This document shows positions 1 to 11,789 of a stretch of 64,000 nt of DNA, piece by piece (positions within the stretch are counted from its first letter, which is position 1; the number at the start of each line of letters is the position of its first letter). The notes beneath the pieces are model-generated. The model was not told the DNA's origin. It did not search any database and saw only the letters and a program-made list of their open reading frames with translations. Source of the stretch: Timema cristinae (lineage: Eukaryota > Arthropoda > Insecta > Phasmatodea > Timematidae); contig JBCFYV010000100.1 in assembly GCA_039000515.1 (NCBI GenBank), forward strand, positions 27,338,818 through 27,402,817, in the 5' to 3' direction. Both the position numbers and the translations under genes were made by a program.

Positions 1-1165
1 ATCAACATGACAATGGCACAATTTTTCACCTGTAGAAAATAAGATGGCATATTTTATGGTAAGAATGTGCAGGTATACCGTCTGGTGATTCACGTTCCGT
101 TTCTATGAAATCAACGCTAATTCATTCTGAATCCGGCCCATCCATGAGCTTCAAGACCTCTGTGTTTATTTTATCACAATCTTCATTTAAAAAATATACA
201 ATTGCTTTAGACATATCAAGCCTGGAAATTACAGTGTGTGGTATTTTCAAAAACATAAGTTATTAATGTATCTTGTCTGATGAAATGATTTGGTATAAGG
301 ATCATATTGTCTGCAATGATATGGGGAATTCTGTTTGATCCAAGTTCAAGCAACCATTTGGCAAATTCCAGTTGAGGTGGGTTTGCACACATGTTTTTGG
401 TCAATCAAATTATTTTTAATAGATTTCCAGATTTTAGAGTTCTGAATGCAATAGTCGGTGTTTTGAACTCTGCCACCGTGAGGAACTGAAAGGGTCAGTC
501 GAAAAACAACTCTAAAAACCATTAGTTTGTTACCTATTGGTGAGTTGTTCTACATTAGGTTCCTTAGAAGACGATCAATGATATTGACGACCAGTGCTGG
601 TAGCATTGATGCTTTATCGATGAGTATTAATGACTATTCTTTCAGGGTAGGTGCTTGAGAAGAAGTAGCTTTAATTGATGACACATACATATCTGTTAGT
701 GGAACTGGGAGACAGAAGGTCTTATGAACTGTTTTCCACATTACAGAAGTAATGCTGCAATTCCAGCTAATGCCAATGCCAAAACTATTTTATTACCCCC
801 TTTTATAATATCAATGAGGGTGTTGTATATGAATGTTTTGTCACATTCTCTTGGGGCTTAAAAAAAAGTTTGGGGCTGTTCCTACAACCACTGCAATAAG
901 TATTTCATCAAGAACGGTTCTTTGTTTGGGATTCATCATTGAAAGTGAGCTTTCTCCCATTTGTTTTCGGTCATCTGAATGAAAGTCACTAGTTGGGCGT
1001 AAGATATCAATGCGTGGATCAGGTAAGCCAAGCTTAACGCAGGAGAGACTATTCGCCTTTAGAATTTCCTCTGTCATATGGAGATCAACATTTTCTGCTG
1101 CTTAATGCTCATGCACATCGATTAAATCTCCAGTGAAGTCATGTTTAAATGAATTCCTCAGGGCC
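1..1165 (-). pseudogene. PIF1-family helicase pseudogene, Helitron-type, 5' and 3' incomplete
   Basis: Read on the minus strand, this stretch gives successive pieces of a PIF1-like superfamily 1B DNA helicase of the kind carried by Helitron rolling-circle transposons. In order: LKANSLSCVKLGLPDPR, then MNPKQRTVLDEI before the Walker A region, then KTFIYNTLIDIIKGGNK just after it (about 777-840). Next comes a Walker B-like stretch, LIDKASMLPALVVNIIDRLL, and near the left edge EFAKWLLELGSNRIPHIIAD followed by DCDKINTEVLKLMDG. The frame is broken by several shifts and stops, and the glycines of the Walker A loop are lost. The reading runs off the left edge, so the C-terminal part is missing. No Rep/HUH nuclease portion is visible upstream of 1165. 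The family is fairly clear; assignment to Helitron rather than another PIF1 relative is inference. Confidence 0.72.
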
Positions 1166-1245
1166 AGAGGTGATGATAGTTGCAGAAACAGCATATATAT
1201 GCAAACAATTATCTAAGGTTTCGCGGCATTTTTAATTCAAACATA

Positions 1246-1495
1246 CCCACCTCGGTGGCTTAGTTGGCTAATGCACTAGCTTCGTGCTAGAGCTATACTG
1301 TTGCGGACGGGGATATCAAGGTTCGATCTTGCTCGGGTGAACTGGGTTGGTTTATCGTAAATAGTTTTCCACCCTCCCATCACGCAAATCCGGGTTTTCT
1401 TAATATAAATTCAACCTTACCAATTCCTGATCCGTTAGTGTAATTAATACATAAAAGTATAACCCGAACGGGTAGTAAGACGCGGTGCTAAATAA
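1246..1495 (+). mobile_element. SINE family A, full-length copy
   Basis: tRNA-derived SINE. The head has an A-box-like TGGCTTAGTTGGCTAATGC and a B-box-like GGTTCGATCTTG. The body has the pyrimidine-rich stretch typical of this family, and the 3' tail holds ACCCGAACGGGTAGTAAG followed by an A-rich end. This and the copy at 26795 define family A in this window. Confidence 0.85.
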
Positions 1496-1579
1496 AAAGT
1501 AATAACTCGGGAACTTCTTGTAAGCAGGCATTCCAATCTTATTTATTATCAGCTAATCCTATTCAACAGCTCCCGCGTG

Positions 1580-2490
1580 GAATGTCACATATGCATGTGT
1601 AAGTGTGTGGGTGAGTATAAAAATGAGAGTGTGAGTGTGAGAAAGTGAGTGTAAGAGACTGAGAATGTGCAATTGAGATAGATTGAGTGTGAATGAGTGA
1701 TAGTGAGAGTATTTGTATGTGTTAGAAAGAGAATATACTAGGAGAAGAGGGAAAAAAAGAAATTTTGTGTGTGTATGTGAGGAGAGAGTGTGTGTATGTG
1801 ATAGAGTTTTAAAGAGAAAGTGTGTGAGATAGTGAGAAAGATTGTGGGAGTGAAAAGAGAGCATGTGAGGGATAATAGATGATAAAGTGTGTGAGAAAGT
1901 GTGAGTTATAAAAAGAGAGTGAAACATTTTGGGAGAGATTTTGTGTGAAAAAGAGAGGACATTAGAGGTCATGTGTGAAAAAGTTCGAAAGAAAAAATTA
2001 GAGAGGGAGATATTAGTTTAGAAAATGAAAATTAGAGTGAGAGAGTGTTAGAGAGAGTTTAAGAAAGATAGTTTAAGAGAGAGAGTGTTAGAGAGAGTTT
2101 AAGAAAGATAGTTTAAGAGAGAGAGTGTTAGTGAGAGAAATTTAGAGATTGAATTTGAGAGAAACTGAGTTTGAAATAGAGAGAGAGTTAAAGAGAGATA
2201 TAGAGAGTTAGAGAGAGATAGACACAGTGAGGTTGAAATAAAGAAAGAGTGAAAGTGATTAAGAGAGTTTAAAGAGAGAGTGTAGTCAAGATAATATGAG
2301 ATAAATGGTGTCATAGAGCGTGTATATGAGGGTAGAGAATGCCAGAGAGAGGGACAAAGTGTAATAGAGAGAATGAGAAAAGAATATATGAGAGAGAGTG
2401 TGTGTATATGTGTGGGGGAAGATAGTGTTAGAGAGAGTGTGTGAGAGCATGTGATAAATTATCAAATAGAGAGAGAATGTGAAACTATAG
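1580..2490. repeat. Purine-rich GA/GT low-complexity tract
   Basis: About 900 bp in which the + strand is almost all G, A and T in GA, GT and TGAGAG units, with very few C. Within it a 40-bp unit starting GAGAGTGTTA repeats at 2041, 2081 and 2121. The minus strand is open for long stretches (Ser, His, Thr, Leu runs), but this follows from the composition and is not coding. Confidence 0.9.
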
Positions 2491-2501
2491 ATGTGGTACA
2501 C

Positions 2502-3448
2502 AAAACATTACTTTTTAAGATCATATCCTCAAAATTAAGCGGTAAAATGAAAATCTAGCTTAACTTATGTATTTTTATTGTATTACTATTTGCTAAAATG
2601 AACATCAAACCCCACTATATGAATAAACTGAACATAACAATCCATTATTTAAAAAAAAAGTTAACACCAAAACTCATAAGTAGATAATTAAATTGGCTAT
2701 ATTTTAACATTATTCAAGATTATTTTATCGTTTTTGAGATTATAATACATAACTAAATATATTTAAAGATTATTTTATCATTAGTGAAACAAAAGTAGAC
2801 AACATTTTAACGAACTTGACAAGTTAACATTTAAATCTCGAATTATGCTCAATATTATTGATATAAATGCAAATTAACGGTAGCAACAATCCAATAAAAA
2901 ATAAACGTTCCCCCAGTGTAGGCATCCCAATTTAGATGTGCTATGACCAGCATACAAAGAGAATATTGTGATGTGTTAGGACCAACAAATAAAGATTTAG
3001 TTATTATTTGTTAGCCAAAGGGATATATGTATTTAGAGATTTACAACCATGCAGCAAATAACGCTTTCCATGGTTACTAAACAAAGAATGAAAACTGAAA
3101 ATTATCTGTGAAAATACGATTTTCATGGAAAACTACTATTTTTACCGACATCCTGGACTTCTAACCGTTAAAATGAGTGGTCGTTTGTCAAAATTTGTTT
3201 AGTCAATTCCTCGTAATTTCTATTACCGGAAACGGACTTATCAAATTATATATAAGATACATTCGTGGGATCCGAACAGAATTGAGGTGTAAACATTATT
3301 GTACCTCTCCTTCCTCTTCTGTAGGTTGAAATATTCGAATCGACTCCTTCCATGTACATATATTTTGTTTCACGTCAACTCAAGCATACAATTTATTTTA
3401 TTTTGTAAATAATATTTGTAGTTTGTCCAGTATGTTATATTTCTTACA
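2502..3448. other. AT-rich intergenic stretch, nothing recognised
   Basis: AT-rich sequence with scattered short A and T runs. I see no open frame, RNA gene or clear repeat boundary in it. Confidence 0.5.
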
Positions 3449-3580
3449 TGGTTTTCTACTCTACCTCCACGCAAATTCGGATTCCCTTTCTCAAAATTCA
3501 ACCTTCCCAATTCCTACCCCAATAGCTTAGATAGTACTTAAGCGTATAACCCAAGCGGTTAGTAAGACGTGATGTTAAAT
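3449..3580 (+). mobile_element. SINE family A, 5'-truncated copy
   Basis: Only the 3' part of the family is present, from the CTCTACCTCCACGCAA block to a diverged tail reading AACCCAAGCGGTTAGTAAG. The tRNA-like head is missing, as expected after incomplete reverse transcription. Confidence 0.75.
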
Positions 3581-4860
3581 AATTACAATTTCACTAAGCT
3601 ATTCCTTAGGGAACAGCACAATATTTTAGGGCATTCCCCTCATCCCTAGATCCCGTGAGGCAGCTTGTAAATAGTCAGTATATATTTGTGTGGACTTCTG
3701 AGTAAATCCGCGCGCATGCGCGTGTGAATTTTAATTTGTTGGGATGCGCGGCTCGTTCGTTTGTGTCTAGTGATGTGGGCTAGAGATTACTACAAGTGTT
3801 TTCTAATTAGTGTAACGCAGGTGCTTCGAAAATAGAGGCGCGCTTCCAGAAAATAATTTTAAAAATAGGCTAATAATTGAAGACATATTTTATTATAGAC
3901 TATTCCGATCCCCTTTTACAAAGCCTTGATTTGTGGTGTGTGGAACCAATTTTTTATAGGTAGATAGTATTTAGTTATGAATCGCATCTATAATCATTGA
4001 TTGAATAAAAAAAAAAATTAAACATGTATATAATTTTTTAAATAAATATATATCCAAAATTAAAAACAATTAGACAACGTTTGAACTTGGTCAACAATAA
4101 GGTAACCTCTAAACACGAACTAAAATGAAATGAAATAGTTATAAAAACCACTCACATATACCAGGACAATCTGCAATTTATTTAAAATTATCGTCTCGTT
4201 TGAAAAGTCGACGAACAAATTCATGAACATACTATAAGTATAAATAGTTGCTATGGGAGCCAAGGTGTAGGACTTATTAAACATATTAGACGCAAGTGAA
4301 CAGGGGCAGGTCTACGTGAATAGTTAACGTGTCTTAATGTCTTTCTCGTTTCTTGAATTGTTGTGTATAAACTCACCTATTATGAAGAGTATCGCTTTTA
4401 TAATCAAACTTGCCGCACTCTATATGTTCGAACCCAAAACCACTGCCCCCCCACCTTACCATTTCGGAAACAAAAATGGTATTATGTATATTTTATAAAT
4501 TAAACGTTAACACATTTTAAACAACTTTCCAATTTGATGGCATCTTACTCTTGAAACAAAGTCTATAGGAATGATGAGCTTGCTTCTATTCGTTCTAGAA
4601 GCGAGGTAGACGTGGTCATATTTCACAAGTTTTTGCAAAAAGGGTATGGGAAGGTTTTAGACAAAGGAAAATACAAGCTGACGTCATAGATTCGTCGTAA
4701 GCAAAATATAACAGATTAATGATCATCCAAGTATGTGAGGATATTTCTTAGCACATGTTGATGCATTTAGTATTTATGTTCTGAAATTATTCATTAATTT
4801 GAAATATGATAAGGGTGGGAATTTTTTATTAAAATCATTGTGAAACGAAAATTTATTTTA
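3581..4860. other. Intergenic stretch with a short CG-rich segment
   Basis: Mostly AT-rich. About 3700-3850 is richer in CG and holds the perfect palindrome CGCGCATGCGCG at 3711-3722. This resembles an NRF-1-type element, but no adjoining gene start was found. The rest holds nothing recognised. Confidence 0.4.
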
Positions 4861-5200
4861 TTACAACAGATACAGAGAAAACTCCAGATAGTCAAATGAA
4901 CCTTAAAATCTTAAATTTCTCAAAGTGTGTTGGGAAAACAAAATAAGAACAAACTAAATAAAACTACATCTCAGTGTGGTAGCCCAAATAACTATAAAAG
5001 TTTAAAAATTATAACTCCAGGAAATGAGGGGAATGGGGGGATAGTGGTAGTTATATAAAAACTTTTTGGTGTAGTAGAGGTACAACTCCAAATAAGCCTT
5101 AAAATTTGAAATGTATAAGTGGTAGTTAGAGAAATTGTTTGTGATTGGGTGTGGAGGGTTGGGATGGTTTAGTTTCCTAAAGATAATTGAATGAATCTAC
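4861..5200 (+). repeat. Dispersed repeat C, copy 1
   Basis: Shares a series of blocks in the same order with 16486-16860. Examples are CTAAATTTCTCAAAGTG versus TTAAATTTCTCAAAGTG, ACTACATCTCAGTG, CAACTCCAAATAA and GTTAGAGAAATT. Substitutions and small indels separate the two copies. No coding capacity is seen and the family is unknown to me. Confidence 0.65.
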
Positions 5201-6119
5201 TTCTCCCGGGAGACGATTGACCTTTGTCAGGTGGATATAGGGACTACCTAACACAGTATAAAGGTATGGAGATTATTAAAATTTAAAATAAAAAAAAGGC
5301 AATGGGGATGGTGGTTTCCCTTTTCAAAGTTAATATAAAAAACACATTTGTTAGAGGTGAAGGGGATAGGGCTTGAATATTTGACCCATGAATGTAGGTA
5401 AATATACCTTAACGGGTAGCCAAATGATGTCTGAACAATGAATATTAGTAATTTCTAAATATAAGCCTGGAAATGAAAGATCTTAGAATGTATAAAACTA
5501 ATATACAAGACCATTTTCGCTATGCTCAAAATTGAAACTTGGTAGGCACGTAAACAATAATATAGACAAATAAGTCATACAATTTTAAATTTGCAATGTG
5601 GTAACTGAAAAAAGAGGGAGGATGGGGTAGTAGTTTTACATATTCTTAAAATAATTAAAGATTCTACTTGGCACGGGAGAAAATTTAAATTCACCACATA
5701 ACATAAAAGTTGGAAAGCTTGTAATTTAAAAATCAGATGCTCTGGAATACGGAAAGGGTCTGATAGGGGGTAAGAAGGGCTCCCTAAAAATTTCATAGCC
5801 CAACTTAAATTATAATCTGTCCAAATTACACATTTCAGTCATAGAAAAAGCGGCCTTCAAACTAGGATTGACGTTAAGAGCTACTGTCATAAAAACAGTC
5901 CTGAACCACCCTACGATTAGTGGGTCAGTGTATTCCACAAGTAGCAACAATTATGAAATAAATTAATTATTTTACAAAAATAATATCTTAGGACTCACTT
6001 ACCTCATAGAAATCAATTTTATAATAGCTTTTAGCAAATTAGTCATGGAAACAAAACAATCTCGAAGACATTGTTAAAATGTTTTTTATTTTCAAATTTG
6101 TATGCATTATTGTGGTAGA
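5201..6119. other. AT-rich intergenic stretch, possibly more repeat C
   Basis: Continues with G-rich patches of the style of repeat C (runs such as GGAGGATGGGG). No clear gene, RNA or element boundary is visible. Confidence 0.35.
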
Positions 6120-6880
6120 TAGGGGGACCAGCTGGACCAACTAGACCGGCCCGAAAAGCTGGCGGGCCCTTCTTCTACTTCTCTTTATTCACCATCCCTT
6201 CTCTATAAACTCCTAAATATTTTCTTCCTCTCTATATCTGTATGCCTGCTCTCTACTCTTCCACACGGGGGTCAAGGTTTTCAGTCGTAAACTCAGCCCG
6301 ACGTACGCTATCTGGACCCACGCACGTTTCATATAAACGAGCACAAACTGTCTTTTCCACCTTTCGTAACTGACATATCTCTAAAAATCCGGTCGGGGCT
6401 CCTCCACGGGGTGGTTCCTGGCCAATGTACGCGGACGATGGAGTCCGACATAGCTAAGACCCCGATAATATCATCTGTGTGTGAGGAGCGAGGATCCTCG
6501 ACATGTACTAAGCGGTTGGTAGTTCGTACCCGTGTAGTGGGGATAGCTGCTCAGGGAACCTCCTCTAGGTCGCCGCTGGGGAACTCCGTACAGTCTGCTA
6601 AAGAATGGTGTTCAGGGGGTGGGGGCGGCAGCCAAGTCTGAAGAATAAGAGAGTTCTGGGGCAGAAGGAAAGAAGGTTTGTAGAGACGATTGTTCGGAGG
6701 TTGAGCTCCTGCTGACTTCCTCGTGATTGGGCGACCATCTGGTCCTAATGAGGGGGGGGGGGGGGGGGGGGTGTTCCTCAAGTTACCCAAGGCAGGCTGG
6801 CATGGAAGGGCTTGTACTGGTTTTTTTTCGCATGCCCGAGTACCCGTAATGGCCCACGTGGACTTCGGCCCATTATTATT
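6120..6880. repeat. GC-rich island with poly-G tract, probable old transposon fragment
   Basis: About 760 bp whose base composition is far richer in G+C than its surroundings, with an uninterrupted run of about 20 G at 6752-6771. Short open frames exist on both strands, but they overlap each other and are rich in proline, glycine and serine with no recognisable motif. It is followed by an AT-rich end with AATAATAATAACAATAAA at about 6930. The composition jump suggests inserted DNA. The family was not identified. Confidence 0.45.
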
Positions 6881-6929
6881 TTTTTTGCAAACTTTGCATA
6901 TGCATGTCTTTTTATCTGCATTTCTCTAA

Positions 6930-7257
6930 TAATAATAACAATAAATTAAATTTCGTTTTAGTTTCTACATTCCGTATCAGCCATTTTGAATAAATGCAAA
7001 GAATCTATAAAAAAAACCTCTTTGTCCAAATGCACTTGTAAATTTATCACAGATAATTCCAAAGAGATAGTATATTAAGGACCAAACATTAAATACGAAC
7101 TACAATGATAGCACAACTAAAACGCTTTTTCTACTTTATACCAGTGACCATGGTGTTATTTCTTTGCAGGTATTTTTATTTAAAAAATATTGTTGGCGAT
7201 AGTTAATTTAATATATTAACATCTACTTACCCGTTTTTGATCCATGCTTACGTTAGC
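6930..7257. other. AT-rich intergenic stretch, nothing recognised
   Basis: Between the GC-rich island and the Harbinger-like element I see only AT-rich sequence. Confidence 0.4.
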
Positions 7258-8321
7258 TGAAGGCCCGTTGACACGTGTTAGTAGAATAATGCAAGTTTAC
7301 TAGTTAGCTTACTAACATGTTAGTTGTGTTGACACGCATTTTCCACTTGTATTAGTATCGCTTCTAAAAACATGGCTGAAAATGAAGTTGTGCTAACTGA
7401 TCTCTCTATTGGGGCGATTTTTTTTTTATCACTGCGTCTCATTTCTCGGTCGTGTTATTAGTACGTATATGCCTATATTAATTACGCTTATGTGCTAGTA
7501 TCGAGAAAGGATGAATATAGAATAAGAATGGGTGGCAAAATAAATTACAACTTTTAGTAAACGCTATGTATCATAATTATTTGACCTGTTTAAAAAATTG
7601 TTTTATATAAACAACATAAAAAGTTAGTGATTAGTATATCTCATATTTCTTAATTCCTTAATAGTTTAAAACATATTTCAGTTGATCCCAAATAATTATT
7701 ATATTATTTTTCTAGATTTGTTAACTCACTTAGCATACATAATAAATAAAATAAAACTAAAATAAGGTCAATAAATCTCAATACAACCCTCGGGTGGGCA
7801 TTTTTTAAATAAGCTTTACGCAGGTTTTTAAATCCTGTTTTAAATTTTGGTATACTAGTAACAAATTATTTTGTTAAATTCTAGCTTGCTAGGCCTAAAA
7901 TATTCCTTAAAAATAATAATTCACAAATTAGTAGATTGGTTTAAATATAAACGATCAGGTTTGCTATGCGATAATAATATGTATATTATGTATTTACTCA
8001 AATTTCCAAAGCATTATTACTAAGTGTTTGTAGTGTATGGGCTGAACATTATTAATTAAAACTTATAAAGATTGGTTAAAGTGTCAAATACAAAGATTGG
8101 ACAACGTGCCGAAGATTTCGCGTGAAAACCACCGGCCATTCATGCCTTACTTGACGATAATGCGAATATTATGTTGCCGGAACTAATCACGGTACTACAA
8201 TGTTGTATTATATTTTGTGATTGTATATAAAAACATTTACACATGCCATATTGATTGGTAGGAAATAATGGTTTGAACAAATGATTGCTAACATTTGATT
8301 ACCAATATTAAATTATATCTC

Positions 8322-8543
8322 TCACAAGGCACATTTACAATATTTACGTAGGCCTAACATTTTATTTTGCAAACTTCTAGAGAATATGTACACCTGATAT
8401 AACTTTACAATATCCTCTAGTGCAATATCACTCGCATTCTTATCTTTATGAATTTGGTGCTTAAAATTACACAAAAACTCCTTCTTTTCATAACATTCCA
8501 CAAATAAGTGTCCCCCGCAAACCAATTCTTTAGTTGCCGCCAT
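8322..8543 (-). pseudogene. Possible MADF/SANT-like first exon of a Harbinger accessory gene
   Basis: The minus strand opens at MAATKELVCGGHLFVECYEK and continues through HKDKNASDIALEDIVKLY, giving about 55 plausible residues within a slightly longer open frame. Length and spacing resemble the first exon of the accessory protein of the Harbinger element at 30845 (LISEVHSRIPLW then LDKLWDEVAQKL). MADF/SANT-like proteins help Harbinger transposases bind DNA. The resemblance is weak and was judged by eye, so the call is tentative. It lies inside the outer nonautonomous element, consistent with a deletion derivative. Confidence 0.35.
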
Positions 8544-8683
8544 TTTGAATTGTATACTTGCATTAGTAAGATTGAAAGATGACAACTCTTTCAGTTGCAA
8601 GTGGACTTGCTTGTTAGTAGCTTGCTTGTCTGTTTACACGGTGCAAGCTGTGCGCGCGCAGCCAAATTAGTATACTTGCATCA

Positions 8684-9619
8684 AGTCCGTATCACACAAC
8701 ACTAGCTCGTACTTGAAATCCAGTGTGCTAGCTAGCACTAGCTAGCACGTCATCATCTAGCGTCGTGTGAATCAGAAAAAGTATACTGGTTCTGCCACTT
8801 GGTACTGGCTACCATACTAGTTGTGAGGATAGAACACGTGCTATTTTCGTACTAGTTTCGACACTAGTCTGTGTAATTCAACCAATCATGTGCGCTGAGA
8901 CTGTTTTGTAGAGAAATGGTATAAATGACGCCAACATGGTCATTGGATGTGATTTTGTTGTTGGCAGAAAATTATTCTAAACAACCTTGTTTATATAATA
9001 CCAAATTGCCACAGTATGACAATATATTTAATATATATAAATTTAATTTAAAACATGTCATCTAAAAACGACAAACTATGTTCCAGACCCAATTTTAATC
9101 TAAATAAACTTGATAGCATGCCAACCTTGGGCGTTTTTTTGTTTTTTTAGAATATAAAGTGTGCGTAGGACTAAAAAAGAACATTTGTTTATCAAGGATA
9201 CTGTACTTGGACACCCATGGGCTTAGGGGCCTCTGACCACAATGTAAGTAAATGAATACAAATTTAGTGAGATACTAAACGTTTGTGTCACCCCGAATGT
9301 ATATTACCTAACCTCCGAATGTATCATATTTAGCATCCTGCGACCATTATTTCGTCTTTTCCAACCATTCTCGTGTCTATATACTTTTTCCTGCGCTCCC
9401 TCTCGTAATTTTCAACATCTTTATTAGTAATTAATGCAGCTGCTGCACTCAAAATTAATCTCTGACGTTCGATAAATATTTGCACTAGAACCTAGTACCA
9501 AACTAGCAGCGTGTGAATACTCTAATCCCATTTCCATTGTACTAGCTAGTATACAAATATTTAGGTGCTAGCTAGCACACTTGATTTCTAGTATAAGCAA
9601 GTGTCGTGTGATACGGGCT
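8684..9619. mobile_element. Inner PIF/Harbinger-like MITE nested in the outer element
   Basis: The left end is AGTCCGTATCACACAACACT. The right end, on the minus strand, is AGCCCGTATCACACGACACT. Both are followed by a conserved inner stretch with GTGTGCTAGCTAGCAC. The flanks are TCA at 8681-8683 and TTA at 9620-9622. Removing the element rejoins TACTTGCA-TTA-GTCAACTAATAC, which matches the opposite end of the outer element. The original target was therefore TTA, and the left copy has mutated to TCA. No coding capacity. Confidence 0.75.
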
Positions 9620-9649
9620 TTAGTCAACTAATACAGTGTCAACGGGCCT

Positions 9650-9925
9650 TGACAGAAGAATTTTACAGCAACATAACCGTTAATTCTAGTGGAAAAGAAG
9701 AAATGCGCAGGGTGACAACATCCAACTTTTAAACCAGATATAACTATTGGAGAGCACTCCAAACATAAATAGATTAATCACGTTATAAGTTATGACAAAA
9801 GATGGCAGTAACAGAAATGAATCATTTTAATTGTATCGCAAATAATTGTTAATCCATTATTTATAATATTAAAAGAAACACTAACTATCGTAAATAATAA
9901 GTTTTATTTGGTCGTTAATATTAAT
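9650..9925. other. Short intergenic stretch, nothing recognised
   Basis: AT-rich; no feature seen before the tandem repeat that follows. Confidence 0.4.
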
Positions 9926-10400
9926 TGGGTGTAAAAAGAAACCATACATATGTGTGGAACCTTGTGTGACCTGAATATGCCGTTATTATCAAATTCTATG
10001 TATTTAAAGTTATATATTACTCCTCTACAGTACCGCCATGTTTAAGACGCTACAGTTTTTATATTTGAATCTGCGGAATGATCACACATGGTGGGAATTA
10101 TAGTTATAGGTGTAAAAAGAGACCCCGCATAGTCGTGGAAAATGGTTCTGGCGTTATTTTCAGATTTATTGCCTTTAAACTATATTAACCGAATACAGAG
10201 CTGTTGGGCGCTAGTTTATGGTACCACAGTTTCTATATTTGAAACCGTGGAACGATCACACATGGTGGTAATTATAGTTCTAGGTGTAAAAGAAACCCTA
10301 AATACGCGTGGAACCTGGTTCTGCCGTTATTATCAGATCAATTGCCTTTAAACTATATTAAACTAATACAGAGCTATAGGATGCCAGTTTAAGATGCCAC
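9926..10400. repeat. Tandem repeat with a unit of about 175 bp, family D
   Basis: The block GGTGTAAAA(A)GA.ACC followed by GTGGAA recurs at about 9927, 10110 and 10283. The block GATCACACATGGTGG recurs at 10080 and 10254. This gives two full units and part of a third. Related units occur at 35908-36175. Open frames inside it are short and not conserved between units. Confidence 0.75.
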
Positions 10401-10756
10401 TATTTCTTTATTTGCATTAATAAATTAGTAGGCTCTATTAAAGTACAGTGCTACTGATATGCGTTGTAGTTGTTTATTATTTCCGCACTATTTCAGATTT
10501 TATTAGCTATATTTTTAAATAACATTTTTAAACGTAGTTTTAACGAATATTAGAAGCAGGTTTCTGATTTATGAAAAAAATATATATTTTGAATTTAAAT
10601 TAAATAAAAACACTGAAGCATTTACTTGAAAATTTCCTTCATAAATAATTTGAGATTTCTAAAAGTCTACTACGCTTTTCAGTTAGATACCTTGTAGCAC
10701 CCTTAGCATTAAGAATACATTCGGCAAGATTCATTTCAATGGGGCTGTTAACGCGG
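10401..10756. other. AT-rich intergenic stretch, nothing recognised
   Basis: No gene, RNA or repeat seen. Confidence 0.4.
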
Positions 10757-10915
10757 TGGTACTATCTGCCGTCGATAGTGCTTCTAATGGCCGTCGGCGC
10801 CACTACTAATGGGATGCTGCTAATGTCTGTTGGTGGTGCTGATAACGGACGTCGGTGGTCCTGCTAGCGGCCGTTGGTGGTTCTGCTAACGGCTGTCAGT
10901 GGCGTTGCTAAAGAG
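10757..10915. repeat. 22-bp GC-rich minisatellite
   Basis: Degenerate units of about 22 bp such as GGCCGTTGGTGGTTCTGCTA and GGACGTCGGTGGTCCTGCTA follow each other. The earlier units (about 10757-10820) are more diverged. It contrasts with the AT-rich flanks. Confidence 0.75.
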
Positions 10916-11789
10916 TGCTCTAAATCTTCCCTACACAAGCTTTTGCTAGAATTTGAAAAATCAATCTTCAAGTGAAAGTGGACATGGAAAAAGATCTCCT
11001 TTTAACGATGTTACTCACACGTATAAATAATAAACGTATCAAAAGTTACTTGCTAAGTTGCTTTTTGAAAGACCTAATCGGGGGGCTGTTTCATGCCTTA
11101 TTTGATGATCATAGTACCGTCCACTTTTCAATCTCTGTTATAAAATCCTCTGTATTGGGCAATTCCTTGTCCAACACTATTCTCAAATAAAAAAATAAAA
11201 TGTTAGTAAAACACAATCAACTTAGTTCACTTTCAAGTAGAGATTGACTGTCTTTGTTAGGTAGGGAGACTGAGTTGGTGACCAAATAGCCGCGCGTTAT
11301 CAGCAGATCTGTCGCGCCACGTACGTGCTGCTAAAAACGTGGTCTCCATGTAAAAGCTTTTTTTTTTCTTTTCAATTTCCTTATACATTTGTCCTGACAT
11401 CTTAGTTTACTATAAATCAGGACTTTTTTGTTCTGTTCATATTACAATATGCCTTTTATATAGTTAATCTAAAAATTTTACACACACATTTTCTGGAATA
11501 TAAACATATACTACTACTAAAACTACGTGTCCTGTTATTGATCATTACCTTTTTACCTCAACCTGTGCTTGTTAGCAGCTCAGTCTACTATATATCAATA
11601 CCAATATTTAATTTATGATAACTTATAACAATACTTGTACCTCTTTCCCTATTTAAGTTATTTTGACTATATACATTTATTTTTTCCTATTGATATGTCT
11701 GCTTTGGAATTAAATCTAACTTACCCTAATTTATACCTCGTGCTGTCATCTACACAATCGGTTTATATTTTTTCCCTGTAGGGAATCTC
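10916..11789. other. Intergenic stretch, nothing recognised
   Basis: AT-rich with a poly-T run at 11359-11370 and a brief CG-rich patch near 11290-11340. Open frames are short with no recognisable motif. Confidence 0.4.

Larger units (their letters stand above)
7261..9649. mobile_element. Outer PIF/Harbinger-like nonautonomous element with terminal inverted repeats
   Basis: The left end reads AGGCCCGTTGACACGTGTTA. The right end reads, on the minus strand, AGGCCCGTTGACACTGTATT. The 3-bp flanks are TGA at 7258-7260 and TGA at 9650-9652. Similarity between the ends continues inward, with AACTTGCATTA matching TACTTGCATTA. GGCC-type ends and a 3-bp duplication are known for PIF/Harbinger elements, although TGA is not the usual TWA target. 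A second element is nested near the right end (8684-9619). A short reading frame on the minus strand (8322-8600) may be a remnant of the MADF-type accessory gene. No transposase is visible. Confidence 0.7.

Noticed and set aside
1559..2501. Minus-strand Ser/His/Thr/Leu-rich open frames
   Set aside because: They are the direct translation of the CT/CA complement of a low-complexity tract.
3711..3722. NRF-1-type palindrome as a promoter
   Set aside because: No gene start, transcript-like exon or further promoter sequence lies next to it.
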